Assembly: GCF_000243215.1 (NCBI RefSeq)
Contig: NZ_JH594596.1
Location: 1,243,305 to 1,307,304, forward strand
Length of the DNA: 64,000 nucleotides
Direction: 5' to 3'
From: Odoribacter laneus YIT 12061
GTDB lineage: Bacteria; Bacteroidota; Bacteroidia; Bacteroidales; Marinifilaceae
The position numbers and the translations under genes were made by a program. Positions within the stretch are counted from its first letter, which is position 1. Each line of letters opens with the position of its first letter. A model generated the notes under the pieces. It searched no databases. It saw only the letters and a program-made list of their open reading frames with translations, and had not been told where the DNA came from. This document shows, piece after piece, positions 26,970-36,312 of this stretch.

Positions 26970-27647
26970 CTATTCTTCCAATAAATCCGGACGCAACAAA
27001 CGCGTCCGTTCATAGGCTTGCTGCTCCTGCCATTCCCGTATCTTCGCATGATTTCCGGACAATAACACCTCCGGAACCCCCCAACCGTTGAATTCTGCCG
27101 GACGCGTATAGACAGGAGGCGCCAGTAAATTATCCTGAAAAGAATCACTTAAAGCCGAACTCTCATCACTCATAGCTCCCGGTATCAAACGCACAATAGC
27201 ATCCGTCATAATACAAGCCGGAAGTTCTCCTCCGGTCAATACATAATCGCCTATCGAGATTTCGCGAGTAATCAGATTATCCCGTATACGCTGATCGATT
27301 CCTTTGTAATGCCCGCACAGTATCATGATGTTCTCTTTTAAAGACAATTCATTAGCCATCTGTTGATTGAATACAGGGGCATCCGGAGAAGTATAGATGA
27401 TTTCATCGTAATTCCGCTGGGCCATCAATTCCCGGATACAATCGAAAACCGGCTGAATCATCAGTACCATCCCCGCTTCTCCTCCAAAAGGATAATCATC
27501 GACTTTTCTATATTTATCTTTCGACCAGTTCCGGATATTATGGATGTAAATCTCCACAATCTTTTTCTCTCGCGCCCGCTTAATAATCGAATGGTTTAAC
27601 GGACTCTCCAATAACTCCGGAACCACACTTAAAATATCTATACGCAT
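26970..27647 (-). CDS. trmD: tRNA (guanine37-N1)-methyltransferase
   Basis: 225 residues, typical for TrmD. The trefoil-knot SPOUT signatures are present: [20 protein letters not shown] at the start, [25 protein letters not shown], and [15 protein letters not shown], which forms the SAM-binding knot. The C-terminal domain has the [16 protein letters not shown] segment. It methylates G37 next to the anticodon and prevents +1 frameshifting. It is not beside rpsP/rimM/rplS as in many bacteria, at least within this window. A near-palindrome (GATACTC/GTGTATTC) lies 17-30 nt after the stop. Confidence 0.97.
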   Translation of the reverse strand: MRIDILSVVPELLESPLNHSIIKRAREKKIVEIYIHNIRNWSKDKYRKVDDYPFGGEAGMVLMIQPVFDCIRELMAQRNYDEIIYTSPDAPVFNQQMANELSLKENIMILCGHYKGIDQRIRDNLITREISIGDYVLTGGELPACIMTDAIVRLIPGAMSDESSALSDSFQDNLLAPPVYTRPAEFNGWGVPEVLLSGNHAKIREWQEQQAYERTRLLRPDLLEE

Positions 27648-27809
27648 ACTTTAATCAATCTTTACGGTATCTTTTACTGTCTACAGCTCCTCCACAAACA
27701 TTTTCTTCTATGCCGTTCCATTAACCGACACAATCTTCTCTTCTTCAAGGGAAGAAAAATTATTCAAACGCCTGTTTTTCAGCTTTCCTGCAAAAAGAAC
27801 AGGAATTTT

Positions 27810-29969
27810 CTATTTTAAATAATCTTCAAAATAATCCGTAACTTTCTGCATCAAATGAATCCGGTCTCTCCCAAATACATTATGCTTTGCACAAGGATAA
27901 GGGAAATAATCTACCTGTACCTGATTTTTTATACATTCCCGGATAAAACTCAGGCTATGCTGCCATAAAACCGTATCGTCGATAGCTCCCTGACAGATCA
28001 ACAATTTTCCTTTTAAATCTTTCGCTTTGGAAAGTAAACTGACTTTAGCATATCCTTCCGGATTTTGTTGGGGGGTACTCATATAACGCTCTCCATACAT
28101 CACCTCATACCATTTCCAGTCTATTACCGGTCCACCAGCCACCGCCACTTTAAATACCTCCGGATAATTGGTGATCAAGGAGATCGTCATGAACCCGCCA
28201 TAACTCCATCCATGTACACCTATCCGGTCAGCATCTACCCAAGGCTGAGATTTCAGAAATTCAATGCCTTTCATCTGATCTGCCATTTCTGCCTGCCCAC
28301 ATTGTTTATAGATCGCTTTTTCATAGGCCGCTCCGCGATTTGATGTACCCCGGTTATCCATAACAAATACGACATATCCCTGCTGAGCCATGTACATCTC
28401 CCAACGTCTCAACTCCCCTTGCCAGGTATTTTTCACCATCTGCGAATGAGGCCCTCCATACACATAAAGGATCACAGGGTATTTTTTCGCAGGATCGAAA
28501 TTCATCGGTTTGATCAACCGGTAATAATTATCAAACTGACCGTCGGCACTCTTGACTGTTCCTAAACTGATTTCTCCGAAATTATAAGTACGGGTCGGGT
28601 TTTCTGCTTTCAGGATTTCCTTTACCGGTTTCCCGTTTGTCTGCCGCAATTCGATCCTACGGGGAACATTCAGACTGCTATAATTATCTACAAAATAACG
28701 TCCGTCTTCACTCACCATTATAGTATGCCAACCTTCTGCTTCCGTCAACCGGCTCTTTTTTCCGGTTTTCAAATCCACCCGGAATAAATGATTCTCAATA
28801 GGGCTTACTTCTGCTGAAGTGTAATAGATATATTTTCCATCCTGTGCAATATAAGCCACATCAGCATCAGTGTCCGTCAAACGCCTCAGTTGTTTACCTT
28901 CCGTATCGCACAAATAAAGATTCCGGTAATTATCCCGGTTGTCCGTACGATAGATAAAACGGGAAGGATCACTTTTCAAAAATACCAATGGATCACTAGG
29001 CTCTACATAACGTTCATTTTTTTCCTCTACTAACGTCTTTATAAAGACCCCTGTCTTAGCACAATATTTATTCAGATGAACCTGATTTTGATCCCGGTTT
29101 ACAACTTGGATATAGAGTACCTCAGATGCAGGTCCCCAGGTAATATTCGTCAGATATTGTTCCCGTCCGAAATCTGTCACCTCCATAAAAACGGTCTGTT
29201 GGGAAGCCAAATCGTATACCCCCAGACTGACTTGTTCCGAAGGCATACCTGCCATAGGATATTTTATTTCCTGTAAACTGCCGGTACGGGTAGTTATATC
29301 AAGTAAAGGGAAAGAACTCACAGCACTTTCGTCTTTCCGGTAAAAAGCCAGTTTTTTTCCATCCGGCGACCAGAAGATTCCCGTAGAAATACCCATTTCC
29401 CTTCGGCTGACCGTCTGACCATTGACAATATTCGGATCTTCGTCAGCTGTGACAGCAAATTCATTTCCCCTCTCGTCACAATAATACAAATTATTTCCCC
29501 GGGTAAAAGCAAAAGCATCTTTCCCATTAAAAGTGAGATCCATCGCTTTTTCAGGTAAAGAAATAGTCCGTTTCAACTGTTTACTTCCTACCTCTATCTC
29601 ATAATATTTTCCTTTCCGGATCAAAGACAATGTTTGTCCGTCTTTCCAGGAATACTTCGGCCAACCTTTTAAATCGGCCTGAATCAAAGGATTTAATTCC
29701 TCTATCGTCATTATTACTTTTTTCTCACCTGTTTCTACCGCTTCCGCCCATAATTCTGTTCCCTCCGTCCAGGTCAAAATATTCCGGTCTCCCTGCCATT
29801 GCATATTCCGGGACTCAGGCCTGAGCTCATACCCCAATACAGCCTCTTCCATCGTTAAAATTTTGTCCCCTTTTTGAATCTCTTCTCCCTTTTTCATAGC
29901 CATTGCATGCTGAGTCTCAGACGTTAATACAGCCCCTAAACTCAAACAAGTAAATAATAAGTAATTCAT
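27810..29969 (-). CDS. Dipeptidyl-peptidase IV-like S9 serine peptidase
   Basis: This 719-residue protein begins with a secretory signal (about residues 1-24). Residues up to about 450 form the DPP-IV N-terminal beta-propeller, with DPP-IV-like phrases such as ISTGIFWSPDGKKLAFYRKDES. The C-terminal alpha/beta hydrolase has the triad Ser589 (HGWSYGGFM), Asp665 (GAIDDTV) and His696 (KHNVFG), with the family's YVYGGPHSQMV upstream. Periplasmic S9B enzymes release X-Pro or X-Ala dipeptides from peptides and support amino-acid fermentation. Neighbours give no pathway context. An acylaminoacyl- or prolyl-tripeptidyl peptidase specificity cannot be excluded. Confidence 0.93.
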   Translation of the reverse strand: MNYLLFTCLSLGAVLTSETQHAMAMKKGEEIQKGDKILTMEEAVLGYELRPESRNMQWQGDRNILTWTEGTELWAEAVETGEKKVIMTIEELNPLIQADLKGWPKYSWKDGQTLSLIRKGKYYEIEVGSKQLKRTISLPEKAMDLTFNGKDAFAFTRGNNLYYCDERGNEFAVTADEDPNIVNGQTVSRREMGISTGIFWSPDGKKLAFYRKDESAVSSFPLLDITTRTGSLQEIKYPMAGMPSEQVSLGVYDLASQQTVFMEVTDFGREQYLTNITWGPASEVLYIQVVNRDQNQVHLNKYCAKTGVFIKTLVEEKNERYVEPSDPLVFLKSDPSRFIYRTDNRDNYRNLYLCDTEGKQLRRLTDTDADVAYIAQDGKYIYYTSAEVSPIENHLFRVDLKTGKKSRLTEAEGWHTIMVSEDGRYFVDNYSSLNVPRRIELRQTNGKPVKEILKAENPTRTYNFGEISLGTVKSADGQFDNYYRLIKPMNFDPAKKYPVILYVYGGPHSQMVKNTWQGELRRWEMYMAQQGYVVFVMDNRGTSNRGAAYEKAIYKQCGQAEMADQMKGIEFLKSQPWVDADRIGVHGWSYGGFMTISLITNYPEVFKVAVAGGPVIDWKWYEVMYGERYMSTPQQNPEGYAKVSLLSKAKDLKGKLLICQGAIDDTVLWQHSLSFIRECIKNQVQVDYFPYPCAKHNVFGRDRIHLMQKVTDYFEDYLK

Positions 29970-30124
29970 AGATAATAAAATAGTTATTTATAAATATATC
30001 ACTTTAATCCAGGTTCTCAGAAATAAGATTTATCTCGCACAATGAGCGGAATACGGGCTCACAATCTCCCAGACCCGACCGATAAACCCGCGGTTCTGCA
30101 ATCTACTTTTTCCCCTCCGAAATG

Positions 30125-30919
30125 TTATCCTTCAAATTGAAACAGATCCCGATCGTCCAACACAGCGAACTTCTGCCGGAAAAGATTCAATTCTGCTTTA
30201 TCCAGCTCTGTGAGAATCGTTTGCTCTTCAAAAGCCTTTGCTGTTCCGATCGTTTCTCCCCGGGCATTTATTACAACAGAATCTCCGGCATAATGCAAAC
30301 CACCCTCGTCCGTTCCCACACAATTTACGCCAGCTACATAAGCTTGATTTTCAATGGCCCTGGCAACCAGTAAATTTTGCCATACTTTTCTCCGCGATTC
30401 AGGCCAATTAGCTATATATACAGCTAAATCGTAATGATCGGTGTTCCGGCTCCACACCGGAAAACGTAAATCATAACAAATAAATGTAGCTATTTTCCAT
30501 TTCCGAAAGACAATACTCAAGTGTCTGTTTCCCGGAGTAAAATGTTCATTTTCGCCTCCCATCCGGAAACAATGCCTTTTGTCATAATACTGATATTTTC
30601 CATCGGGAAAAGCAGCTATCAGACGATTATAGAAACGTCCGTTTTCCTCATAAATAGTACTTCCCATCACAAGTGCGTCCTGAAAGACTGCCCATGCCGA
30701 CATCCGTCGACATACTTCCGTATAATAAGAAGCTACCCTTATCTTTTCTGCATCCGCCTGTTCCTTCTCCTTTTTTACCATCATACAACCACAAGTAAAC
30801 ATCTCCGGCAAAAGCATAACATCGCAGCCGACACGTTCCGTCAGTTTCAAATCAAAACGCCTTAAATTCTCCTCTACATCCCCCCATACCAAAGCTGATT
30901 GTAATAACGCGACTTTCAT
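30125..30919 (-). CDS. Carbon-nitrogen hydrolase, omega-amidase-like
   Basis: A nitrilase-superfamily enzyme of 264 residues with the Glu-Lys-Cys triad: Glu39 (LLPEMFTCG), Lys114 (YDKRHCF) and Cys148 (FICYDLRFP). The spacing and the DKRHCFRMGGENEHFTPG segment match the YafV/Nit2 omega-amidase branch, which hydrolyses alpha-ketoglutaramate or ketosuccinamate made by glutamine- and asparagine-dependent transaminations. No signal peptide is seen, so it is cytoplasmic. It is 36 nt downstream of the acyltransferase gene on the same strand. The exact substrate is an inference from the motif pattern. Confidence 0.87.
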   Translation of the reverse strand: MKVALLQSALVWGDVEENLRRFDLKLTERVGCDVMLLPEMFTCGCMMVKKEKEQADAEKIRVASYYTEVCRRMSAWAVFQDALVMGSTIYEENGRFYNRLIAAFPDGKYQYYDKRHCFRMGGENEHFTPGNRHLSIVFRKWKIATFICYDLRFPVWSRNTDHYDLAVYIANWPESRRKVWQNLLVARAIENQAYVAGVNCVGTDEGGLHYAGDSVVINARGETIGTAKAFEEQTILTELDKAELNLFRQKFAVLDDRDLFQFEG

Positions 30920-30955
30920 TGGATATTGGTTTTTGAAAAAGATTTTTCCGTTCTG

Positions 30956-31507
30956 TCAGTCTTCTCCCCAAGAAAATTGTTCCGGATGTTTCGGGTGAGC
31001 ATCCTTATAAGTTTGCATGATATAATTCAAGTCTGCCTCCACATCCTCTGTCGGATAAAAAAGAGGACCTATTTCGCAAAATTTCTCTTTATAATCAATA
31101 CGCCCTAAATATACCGGTACGCCGGCCGCTTTAGCAATCACCAAAAAACCTTTTTTCCATTTTTTCCTTTTTTTCCGGCTTCCTTCCGGAGTGATACAAA
31201 GATACATGGAATCCCGCTTATTAAATTCCGCTATCATCTGCTGAACCAAATGACTGTCTTTTTTCCCCCGATCTACCGGAATGACACGCAGAGCCCTTAA
31301 CAACAATCCCAAGGGAAAAAAGAAAAATTCTTTTTTCATCAAGATATAGGCTGGAATTCCCTGACTTAAAAAAGCCAGCTCCCCCCACACAAAATCCCAA
31401 TTAGAAGTATGGGGTACGGAAATAATTACCGCCTTCTTCACCTGAGGTAGTTCTCCCTTATACCGCCATCCAGCTAACCACATAATAAAACGTGCCAAAT
31501 ATTTCAT
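30956..31507 (-). CDS. PlsC-like lysophospholipid acyltransferase
   Basis: 183 residues with the acyltransferase block I H33-x4-D38 (VPHTSNWDFV) and block III ITPEGSRKK near residues 105-113. The intervening segment FFFFPLGLLLRALRVIPVDRG corresponds to block II. The protein is shorter than typical PlsC (about 240) and resembles the small 1-acylglycerol-3-phosphate acyltransferase homologues of Bacteroidota. The role is acylation of a lysophospholipid or another membrane-borne hydroxyl at the inner membrane. It precedes the amidase gene and may share a transcript with it. Confidence 0.85.
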   Translation of the reverse strand: MKYLARFIMWLAGWRYKGELPQVKKAVIISVPHTSNWDFVWGELAFLSQGIPAYILMKKEFFFFPLGLLLRALRVIPVDRGKKDSHLVQQMIAEFNKRDSMYLCITPEGSRKKRKKWKKGFLVIAKAAGVPVYLGRIDYKEKFCEIGPLFYPTEDVEADLNYIMQTYKDAHPKHPEQFSWGED

Positions 31508-31671
31508 CTGTTTCCTATTTTCTTTTTAGTGGTTTTACGAAATCCTCCCCTTTTTCCAGACAGTAGCGGAGGACTTCCTCTTGTATCTGTTTTTCGGTTC
31601 AAATTTACGAAAAAGTATGGGAATTCTTGCATTCTCCTCTTTTAATGTCATTTGCCCTTCCTCTACTCTGT

Positions 31672-34305
31672 TCATTTAGTATATTCCTGAAATATTTTTT
31701 TGAACTCTTTTACCTGAAGCGGCAAAGCCATTCTCACTTTAATTTCCTGATAACCGTGACGGTTAAAACCTACAAATACGCCCAAACGACTGTACTCCTG
31801 TAATCCGATCGAATAACCACACTCCATGTAATTTCCGATTTCTGGCGTCCACAAATAACGCCCATGAATTCCCTCGTCAAACGTCATATTTTGCATAAAA
31901 GGCAACCGCTTTAAAAGCAAAAATGCCGAATTATAATTTATAGCTCCCCTCAACCATTTATCCTTGGTATGCCAGGCATAGTATTCTCCCAAGAAAAAAT
32001 CCTCCGAAAAACGATCTGTACTATACACCCAACCGATGGTCGTAAAATGCATATAATCGGGGAAATAAATCTCTTTACGGGATAAAAATTGCCCTGCATT
32101 CACACTATAAGAGAAAGAATCGAATAACCCTAATTTTATGTTTTGCTTTATCCCTATATCCAATCGTTCAAAACGACTTGTATAGGTAGCATCTGTCGGT
32201 AAACCTCTGACATAACCGATAGAGAAAGTCGGCCAGGCTGACCGCTCGTATTGTTTCTGATGATTTTTTACAGTAAAGAAATAACAGGGAGTATACGTCA
32301 AACGAATGCCTGCAATTAAAGAAGTATTTTCAGGCATATCGACTCCTCCTTCCAATACAGGATCGTTGGGCTCAATATTTTTCCTGGAAATATGATTTCT
32401 CAGTAGATCCCGTCTCTCATACTGCCCCTCTACGGCAAAAGTAAGACCATTCGCAATATCAATCGAATGCTTCAAGTGAATAAAACGCCTTTCATAAAAA
32501 CGAATAAAATTCTTCCTCAATTTTTGAAAGAAAAAAGAAGAAATGGAATTTTCAAACAAAGCCCCTTCTCCGGCATGTCCGTAATCTTCCGACATCTCAC
32601 CAAAATCTAACTCCCATTGTCCCCTACTCATAGGAGCATAAAGCCAATTTGCATTCATTTTCCACAATAGCGTCTTACGAGCCGTTCCATAATAAAGGGA
32701 AGGACCAAAACTGATTTTCTTACCTTTATTCATATAGATATGCAATTGCACATTTTGTCCTATCCAAAGCCCGTCGACAACATTATATTGAGGAAAAATT
32801 TCCCATAATCCCCCCACTTCCAATCCCACTCTTTTTCTATTGTCTAAAGCAAAAGTATCTCCAAGCATTATTTTAGAAAAAATCATATCTGCCTTATTCG
32901 GAACGGTATCCGGCGGCCCGAATACTTTTTCCATAAATTTTCGCAAACTGTCCCTGCCCTCGTAACTTTTTATTTCTTCCTCCAATAAAGGTACAGTTCT
33001 TATCTTCTGCCAATACAGCGAATCTCTCTTTGTGACCATAGTATCCACTGTTACAGAATCTTTCAAACGCCGCAAAGGTATCTGGTAAGGCGAAACAGAA
33101 TCAGACGAAGACCATTCCTGTAATCGTTGGGATAAACGGGCTAATTCATAAGCCTGCCGATTGGTTAAATCTTCTTTTTCGGATAATTCCTGTATTTTAT
33201 GACGTATTTTTTGCTCCTTTTTACTTACGGCTCTCTTTCTTATACTCGTATCTTCTGTTGCCAAAGTTAATTGAATGGTGTCTATTTGTAATTCTTTATA
33301 TTTTACGGAAGAAAAATATTTCGCTTCTCCCTCCAAACCCATCATATCCATACCGATTGCAATATTATAAGATGTCGGAAGAAAAATAGCAGCCGCTATC
33401 TCATTAAATCCCACTTGCATTTGAGCAGAAAAACCTTTCACATTATAACTAAAATCAAACCCAACCACACACCACTCCTCGTCTGCAATATAAATCCAGC
33501 CATTCCATAACCGATTATTATTAATCTTCGATTGTACTTCGATCTTATTGATCATTCGTTCTCCTTCCCGATAAGAATCTTCCAGACGAAATTTGTAAGA
33601 AGAAAATGCTCCCGGTGACAAAGGCGATAAGATACCCAAAATATCAGGGTCATAGATAGAAGAAGTGACAACATTCAATGCCTTTTCAGGCCCTATCTCT
33701 TCCGGAATAGTCGTATTAAAAGCCAAAATATTACGCTTATATCTATTGGGCGACTGGAATTTAATATCCATAACAGACTCCATTAACAAGGTCTTTCCCT
33801 TGATTGTATCGAACACCTCCCGCCCGGTTTTGCCCCATTTCAATATCCGGGGAAGATTGTCTATCCGGAAATTCCCCCTGCTATAAACTTCAGAAAAATA
33901 TTCCTTCACTTTCCGTCGGTGATAAGGAGCTCTGGCTATGGCATTCCGCATAATGTAGTAGGCCGGATCTTCCCCTTTCCCGATTACCCTTACTTCTTTC
34001 AACATATACCTTATCGGCTTCAAACGAACGGATAAAGAAGCTTCCTTTTCGGTAATCTCCCATTCAATCAATTGTTTCTCATAGCCCAGGGCACTTATTT
34101 CTAAACTGTAATCTCCCGCCGCCAGATGAATCCGGAAATTTCCATTCTCATCCGCTACAGTTCCTTGCATAGTCTCTCTGATATATATCGTCGCTCCCTC
34201 TATTGCTCTTCCTTCTTCATCCGTTATTTGCCCGATCAATACTTGAGCTTTCCCCTGCATAATCAATGCTATAAAAAGCCCTATACTCAACCAAAATGAT
34301 TTCAT
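31672..34305 (-). CDS. DUF5686 outer-membrane protein with CarboxypepD_reg domain
   Basis: This 877-residue protein has a signal peptide (about 1-20, ending GKAQV), a CarboxypepD_reg domain (about 22-105; GQITDEEGRAIEGATIYIRE, TVADENGNFRI), and then the long DUF5686 region that begins near AYYIMRNAIARAPYHRRKVK. The last third is rich in alternating aromatic strands and ends in a Tyr-rich beta segment, as in outer-membrane barrels. The family is widespread in Bacteroidota; its function is not settled, with an outer-membrane or TonB-adjacent role usually inferred. It is divergent from the small lipoprotein gene at 34569, which has a similar N-terminal domain. Confidence 0.87.
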   Translation of the reverse strand: MKSFWLSIGLFIALIMQGKAQVLIGQITDEEGRAIEGATIYIRETMQGTVADENGNFRIHLAAGDYSLEISALGYEKQLIEWEITEKEASLSVRLKPIRYMLKEVRVIGKGEDPAYYIMRNAIARAPYHRRKVKEYFSEVYSRGNFRIDNLPRILKWGKTGREVFDTIKGKTLLMESVMDIKFQSPNRYKRNILAFNTTIPEEIGPEKALNVVTSSIYDPDILGILSPLSPGAFSSYKFRLEDSYREGERMINKIEVQSKINNNRLWNGWIYIADEEWCVVGFDFSYNVKGFSAQMQVGFNEIAAAIFLPTSYNIAIGMDMMGLEGEAKYFSSVKYKELQIDTIQLTLATEDTSIRKRAVSKKEQKIRHKIQELSEKEDLTNRQAYELARLSQRLQEWSSSDSVSPYQIPLRRLKDSVTVDTMVTKRDSLYWQKIRTVPLLEEEIKSYEGRDSLRKFMEKVFGPPDTVPNKADMIFSKIMLGDTFALDNRKRVGLEVGGLWEIFPQYNVVDGLWIGQNVQLHIYMNKGKKISFGPSLYYGTARKTLLWKMNANWLYAPMSRGQWELDFGEMSEDYGHAGEGALFENSISSFFFQKLRKNFIRFYERRFIHLKHSIDIANGLTFAVEGQYERRDLLRNHISRKNIEPNDPVLEGGVDMPENTSLIAGIRLTYTPCYFFTVKNHQKQYERSAWPTFSIGYVRGLPTDATYTSRFERLDIGIKQNIKLGLFDSFSYSVNAGQFLSRKEIYFPDYMHFTTIGWVYSTDRFSEDFFLGEYYAWHTKDKWLRGAINYNSAFLLLKRLPFMQNMTFDEGIHGRYLWTPEIGNYMECGYSIGLQEYSRLGVFVGFNRHGYQEIKVRMALPLQVKEFKKIFQEYTK

Positions 34306-34514
34306 TCTATAAGATATTTAACGCTACTAAATAGGACACCATTCTTCTTTTCCTCTGCCTCCCTCTCCTTTATCTAAAATTGAAAACAAAATTAATTTTT
34401 TTAAACTGCCTTTTTCTTAATTTTTTTATAAATTAACGAACTTATCTTTATATTTCTAAAAAGAATTCGGACTAACTTTCCGGCTCCCGGGCATTCGTTT
34501 TCAGTTTTTATAAA

Positions 34515-34522
34515 TATATTTG
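34515..34522 (+). promoter_or_regulatory. -7 box for the CarboxypepD_reg lipoprotein gene
   Basis: TATATTTG matches the -7 consensus and ends 46 nt before the ATG at 34569. The -33 position has no TTTG. Confidence 0.45.
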
Positions 34523-34568
34523 TTTCTCTGTAATTTTCCCCTGTAAGAGAATAAAGCCCTGAAACACG

Positions 34569-35255
34569 ATGAAAACAATAAGGATAATGCTCGCGATTCT
34601 GTTATCGGTCAGCTGCAGCATACAACATCCCGTAAACAACAAGATAGTGGGAAGAGTCTACGGTGAAGATTTTGAGCGGACATTTCCTTATAAATCAATT
34701 CCAGTCCTTTTGGCCGGGGCCTATATTCAAATCATTCCCTCAAACAAAACGGGCTATCTCACAGATTCTCTAGGGTATTTTAAAATAGAAAATCTAACAA
34801 AAAAGAAATATCACCTGAGAGTCTCTTTTGTCGGTTGGGAAAGCCGTGATACTACGATAGTGCTACGAGTCCATTCAACCGATTCGTTAAATATTTTACT
34901 TCCTTTTTCCTATAATAAGGAAGCCTATTCTCTCCAACAGGCTCAAAAAGAGATCCGATCCGGACATCCCCTCTTGTTTGGCATAACGGAAACAATTCAA
35001 TTAGATCAATTTACAACAGCTGTTTTTTGGAAAAAATACAAGGTCAATTTTGTTGTTTATGAAAAAGAGCTGATTCAAAAAGGTGTTCAAAACTTAGAGG
35101 CTCCCCTCGATATACTGCTTCGGTTTAATGAGGAAATTTTTAACTATTTAGACCAAACGTTTGGGGAAGAATGGCAGAAAGAAGCCCCTGCAGGTATCCT
35201 CGGTTTAGAAGATTGGGAAAAAGGACCGACAGCCGTGAAAATCAAAGAAAAATAA
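34569..35255 (+). CDS. Lipoprotein with CarboxypepD_reg-like domain
   Basis: The N-terminus is a lipoprotein signal with LLSVSC, so this 228-residue protein should be lipidated and face the periplasm or cell surface. Residues about 25-120 form a carboxypeptidase regulatory-like beta-sandwich, with GAYIQIIPSNKTGYLTDSLG and SFVGWESRDTTIVL showing the family's strand pattern. The remaining ~100 residues are not recognisable. It is the only plus-strand gene between divergent DUF5686 and the rplU-rpmA operon. No function can be assigned. Confidence 0.7.
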   Translation: MKTIRIMLAILLSVSCSIQHPVNNKIVGRVYGEDFERTFPYKSIPVLLAGAYIQIIPSNKTGYLTDSLGYFKIENLTKKKYHLRVSFVGWESRDTTIVLRVHSTDSLNILLPFSYNKEAYSLQQAQKEIRSGHPLLFGITETIQLDQFTTAVFWKKYKVNFVVYEKELIQKGVQNLEAPLDILLRFNEEIFNYLDQTFGEEWQKEAPAGILGLEDWEKGPTAVKIKEK

Positions 35256-35289
35256 AGGAGAAAATCCTCCAAAATTAAGAATCAAACTC

Positions 35290-35320
35290 TTTGGTAATTA
35301 AAAAATATATACTACTTTTG
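35290..35320 (+). promoter_or_regulatory. Promoter of rplU-rpmA
   Basis: TTTG at 35290-35293, a 19-nt spacer, then TACTTTTG at 35313-35320 is a textbook Bacteroidota -33/-7 pair. The leader to the rplU ATG is about 70 nt and contains a GGGGT (35339-35343) that can pair with ACCCC (35365-35369), a possible small leader hairpin. Confidence 0.8.
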
Positions 35321-35396
35321 CACCACGAATTTTCCTTAGGGGTACAATAAGCGGACAAGAGCCCACCCCATGGTACTAACATTAAAACAATTTAGA

Positions 35397-35708
35397 ATGT
35401 ACGCAATTGTTGAAATCGCAGGACAGCAGTTTAAAGTAGAGAAAGACCGTAAAGTGTATGTCCACAGACTTGATGCAGAAGAAGGTGCTCAGGTTGAATT
35501 TGAAAATGTACTTCTTGTAGAAGACGGAAGTGACATCAAGATCGGTACGCCGAAAGTAGAAGGCGCAAAAGTTACCGCAAAAGTACTGGCTCATGTAAAA
35601 GCCGATAAAGTGATTATCTTCAAAAAGAAAAGAAGAAAAACGTTCAAAAGAAAGAACGGACATCGTCAATGCATGACGCAAATCCAGATCGAAGCGATCA
35701 ACGCTTAA
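35397..35708 (+). CDS. rplU: 50S ribosomal protein L21
   Basis: 103 residues from MYAIVEIAGQQFKVEKDRKV, the conserved L21 start. An in-frame ATG 27 nt upstream would add MVLTLKQFR, which is not part of L21. The C-terminal KKKRRKTFKRKNGHRQ basic segment contacts 23S rRNA. The gene is followed after 62 nt by rpmA, the usual L21-L27 pairing, and read from the promoter at 35290-35320. Confidence 0.97.
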   Translation: MYAIVEIAGQQFKVEKDRKVYVHRLDAEEGAQVEFENVLLVEDGSDIKIGTPKVEGAKVTAKVLAHVKADKVIIFKKKRRKTFKRKNGHRQCMTQIQIEAINA

Positions 35709-35770
35709 TTTTATTGATTCCGTTAAGGAATGGTTATCAAACAATTTGTAAACTTTAAAATTTTCAAAAT

Positions 35771-36046
35771 ATGGCACACAAGAAAGGTGTCGGTAGTTCC
35801 AAGAACGGCCGTGAATCCGAAAGTAAACGATTAGGAATCAAAATCTGGGGCGGACAAATAGCCAAAGCAGGCAATATTCTGGTTCGCCAGAGAGGTACTG
35901 TACACAATCCCGGACAAAATGTAGGTATGGGTAAAGATCACACCTTATATGCATTGGTTGACGGAGAAGTAGTCTTTACTAAAAAACAAAAAGATAGATC
36001 CTATGTTTCTGTTAAGCCTATTGCTTCTGCAGAAGTAGCTGAATAA
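35771..36046 (+). CDS. rpmA: 50S ribosomal protein L27
   Basis: 91 residues beginning [20 protein letters not shown], the conserved L27 N-terminus that reaches the peptidyl-transferase centre, then the [10 protein letters not shown] and [11 protein letters not shown] motifs. No N-terminal leader needing cleavage, as found in Firmicutes, is present. It ends the rplU operon and is followed 15 nt later by a strong terminator. Confidence 0.97.
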   Translation: MAHKKGVGSSKNGRESESKRLGIKIWGGQIAKAGNILVRQRGTVHNPGQNVGMGKDHTLYALVDGEVVFTKKQKDRSYVSVKPIASAEVAE

Positions 36047-36061
36047 GCAGGGATAAAGATT

Positions 36062-36100
36062 AAAAACTCCTGTATTCTGCATGAATACAGGAGTTTTTTT
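36062..36100 (+). terminator. Intrinsic terminator of rplU-rpmA
   Basis: AACTCCTGTATTC (36065-36077) pairs perfectly with GAATACAGGAGTT (36083-36095) around a TGCAT loop, and is followed by T-rich sequence. With the flanking A and T runs the stem reaches 16 bp, and the upstream A-run could make it work in both directions. Confidence 0.92.
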
Positions 36101-36312
36101 ATATATTTACATTCTCAAAATAAGGGGCAATTTTTCGACCTTTTAAAGTTTGAATGTTTTATTCGGACAGAACCAGGAGAAAGAAAAGTTAAATTGTCCA
36201 GGACTTGAATGTTTCGGAATCGGAAGTACCCGAACGACAGTATTTACAGGACCGGGAAGTACCCCAGCCGGAAAGTCGTTTTTCGAGGACTCCTAACAAA
36301 ATCTAAATAGTT

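Noticed and set aside
36101-36312. Possible T-box-like leader before serS
   Set aside because: T-boxes are not expected in Bacteroidota, and no T-box consensus or specifier hairpin is visible.
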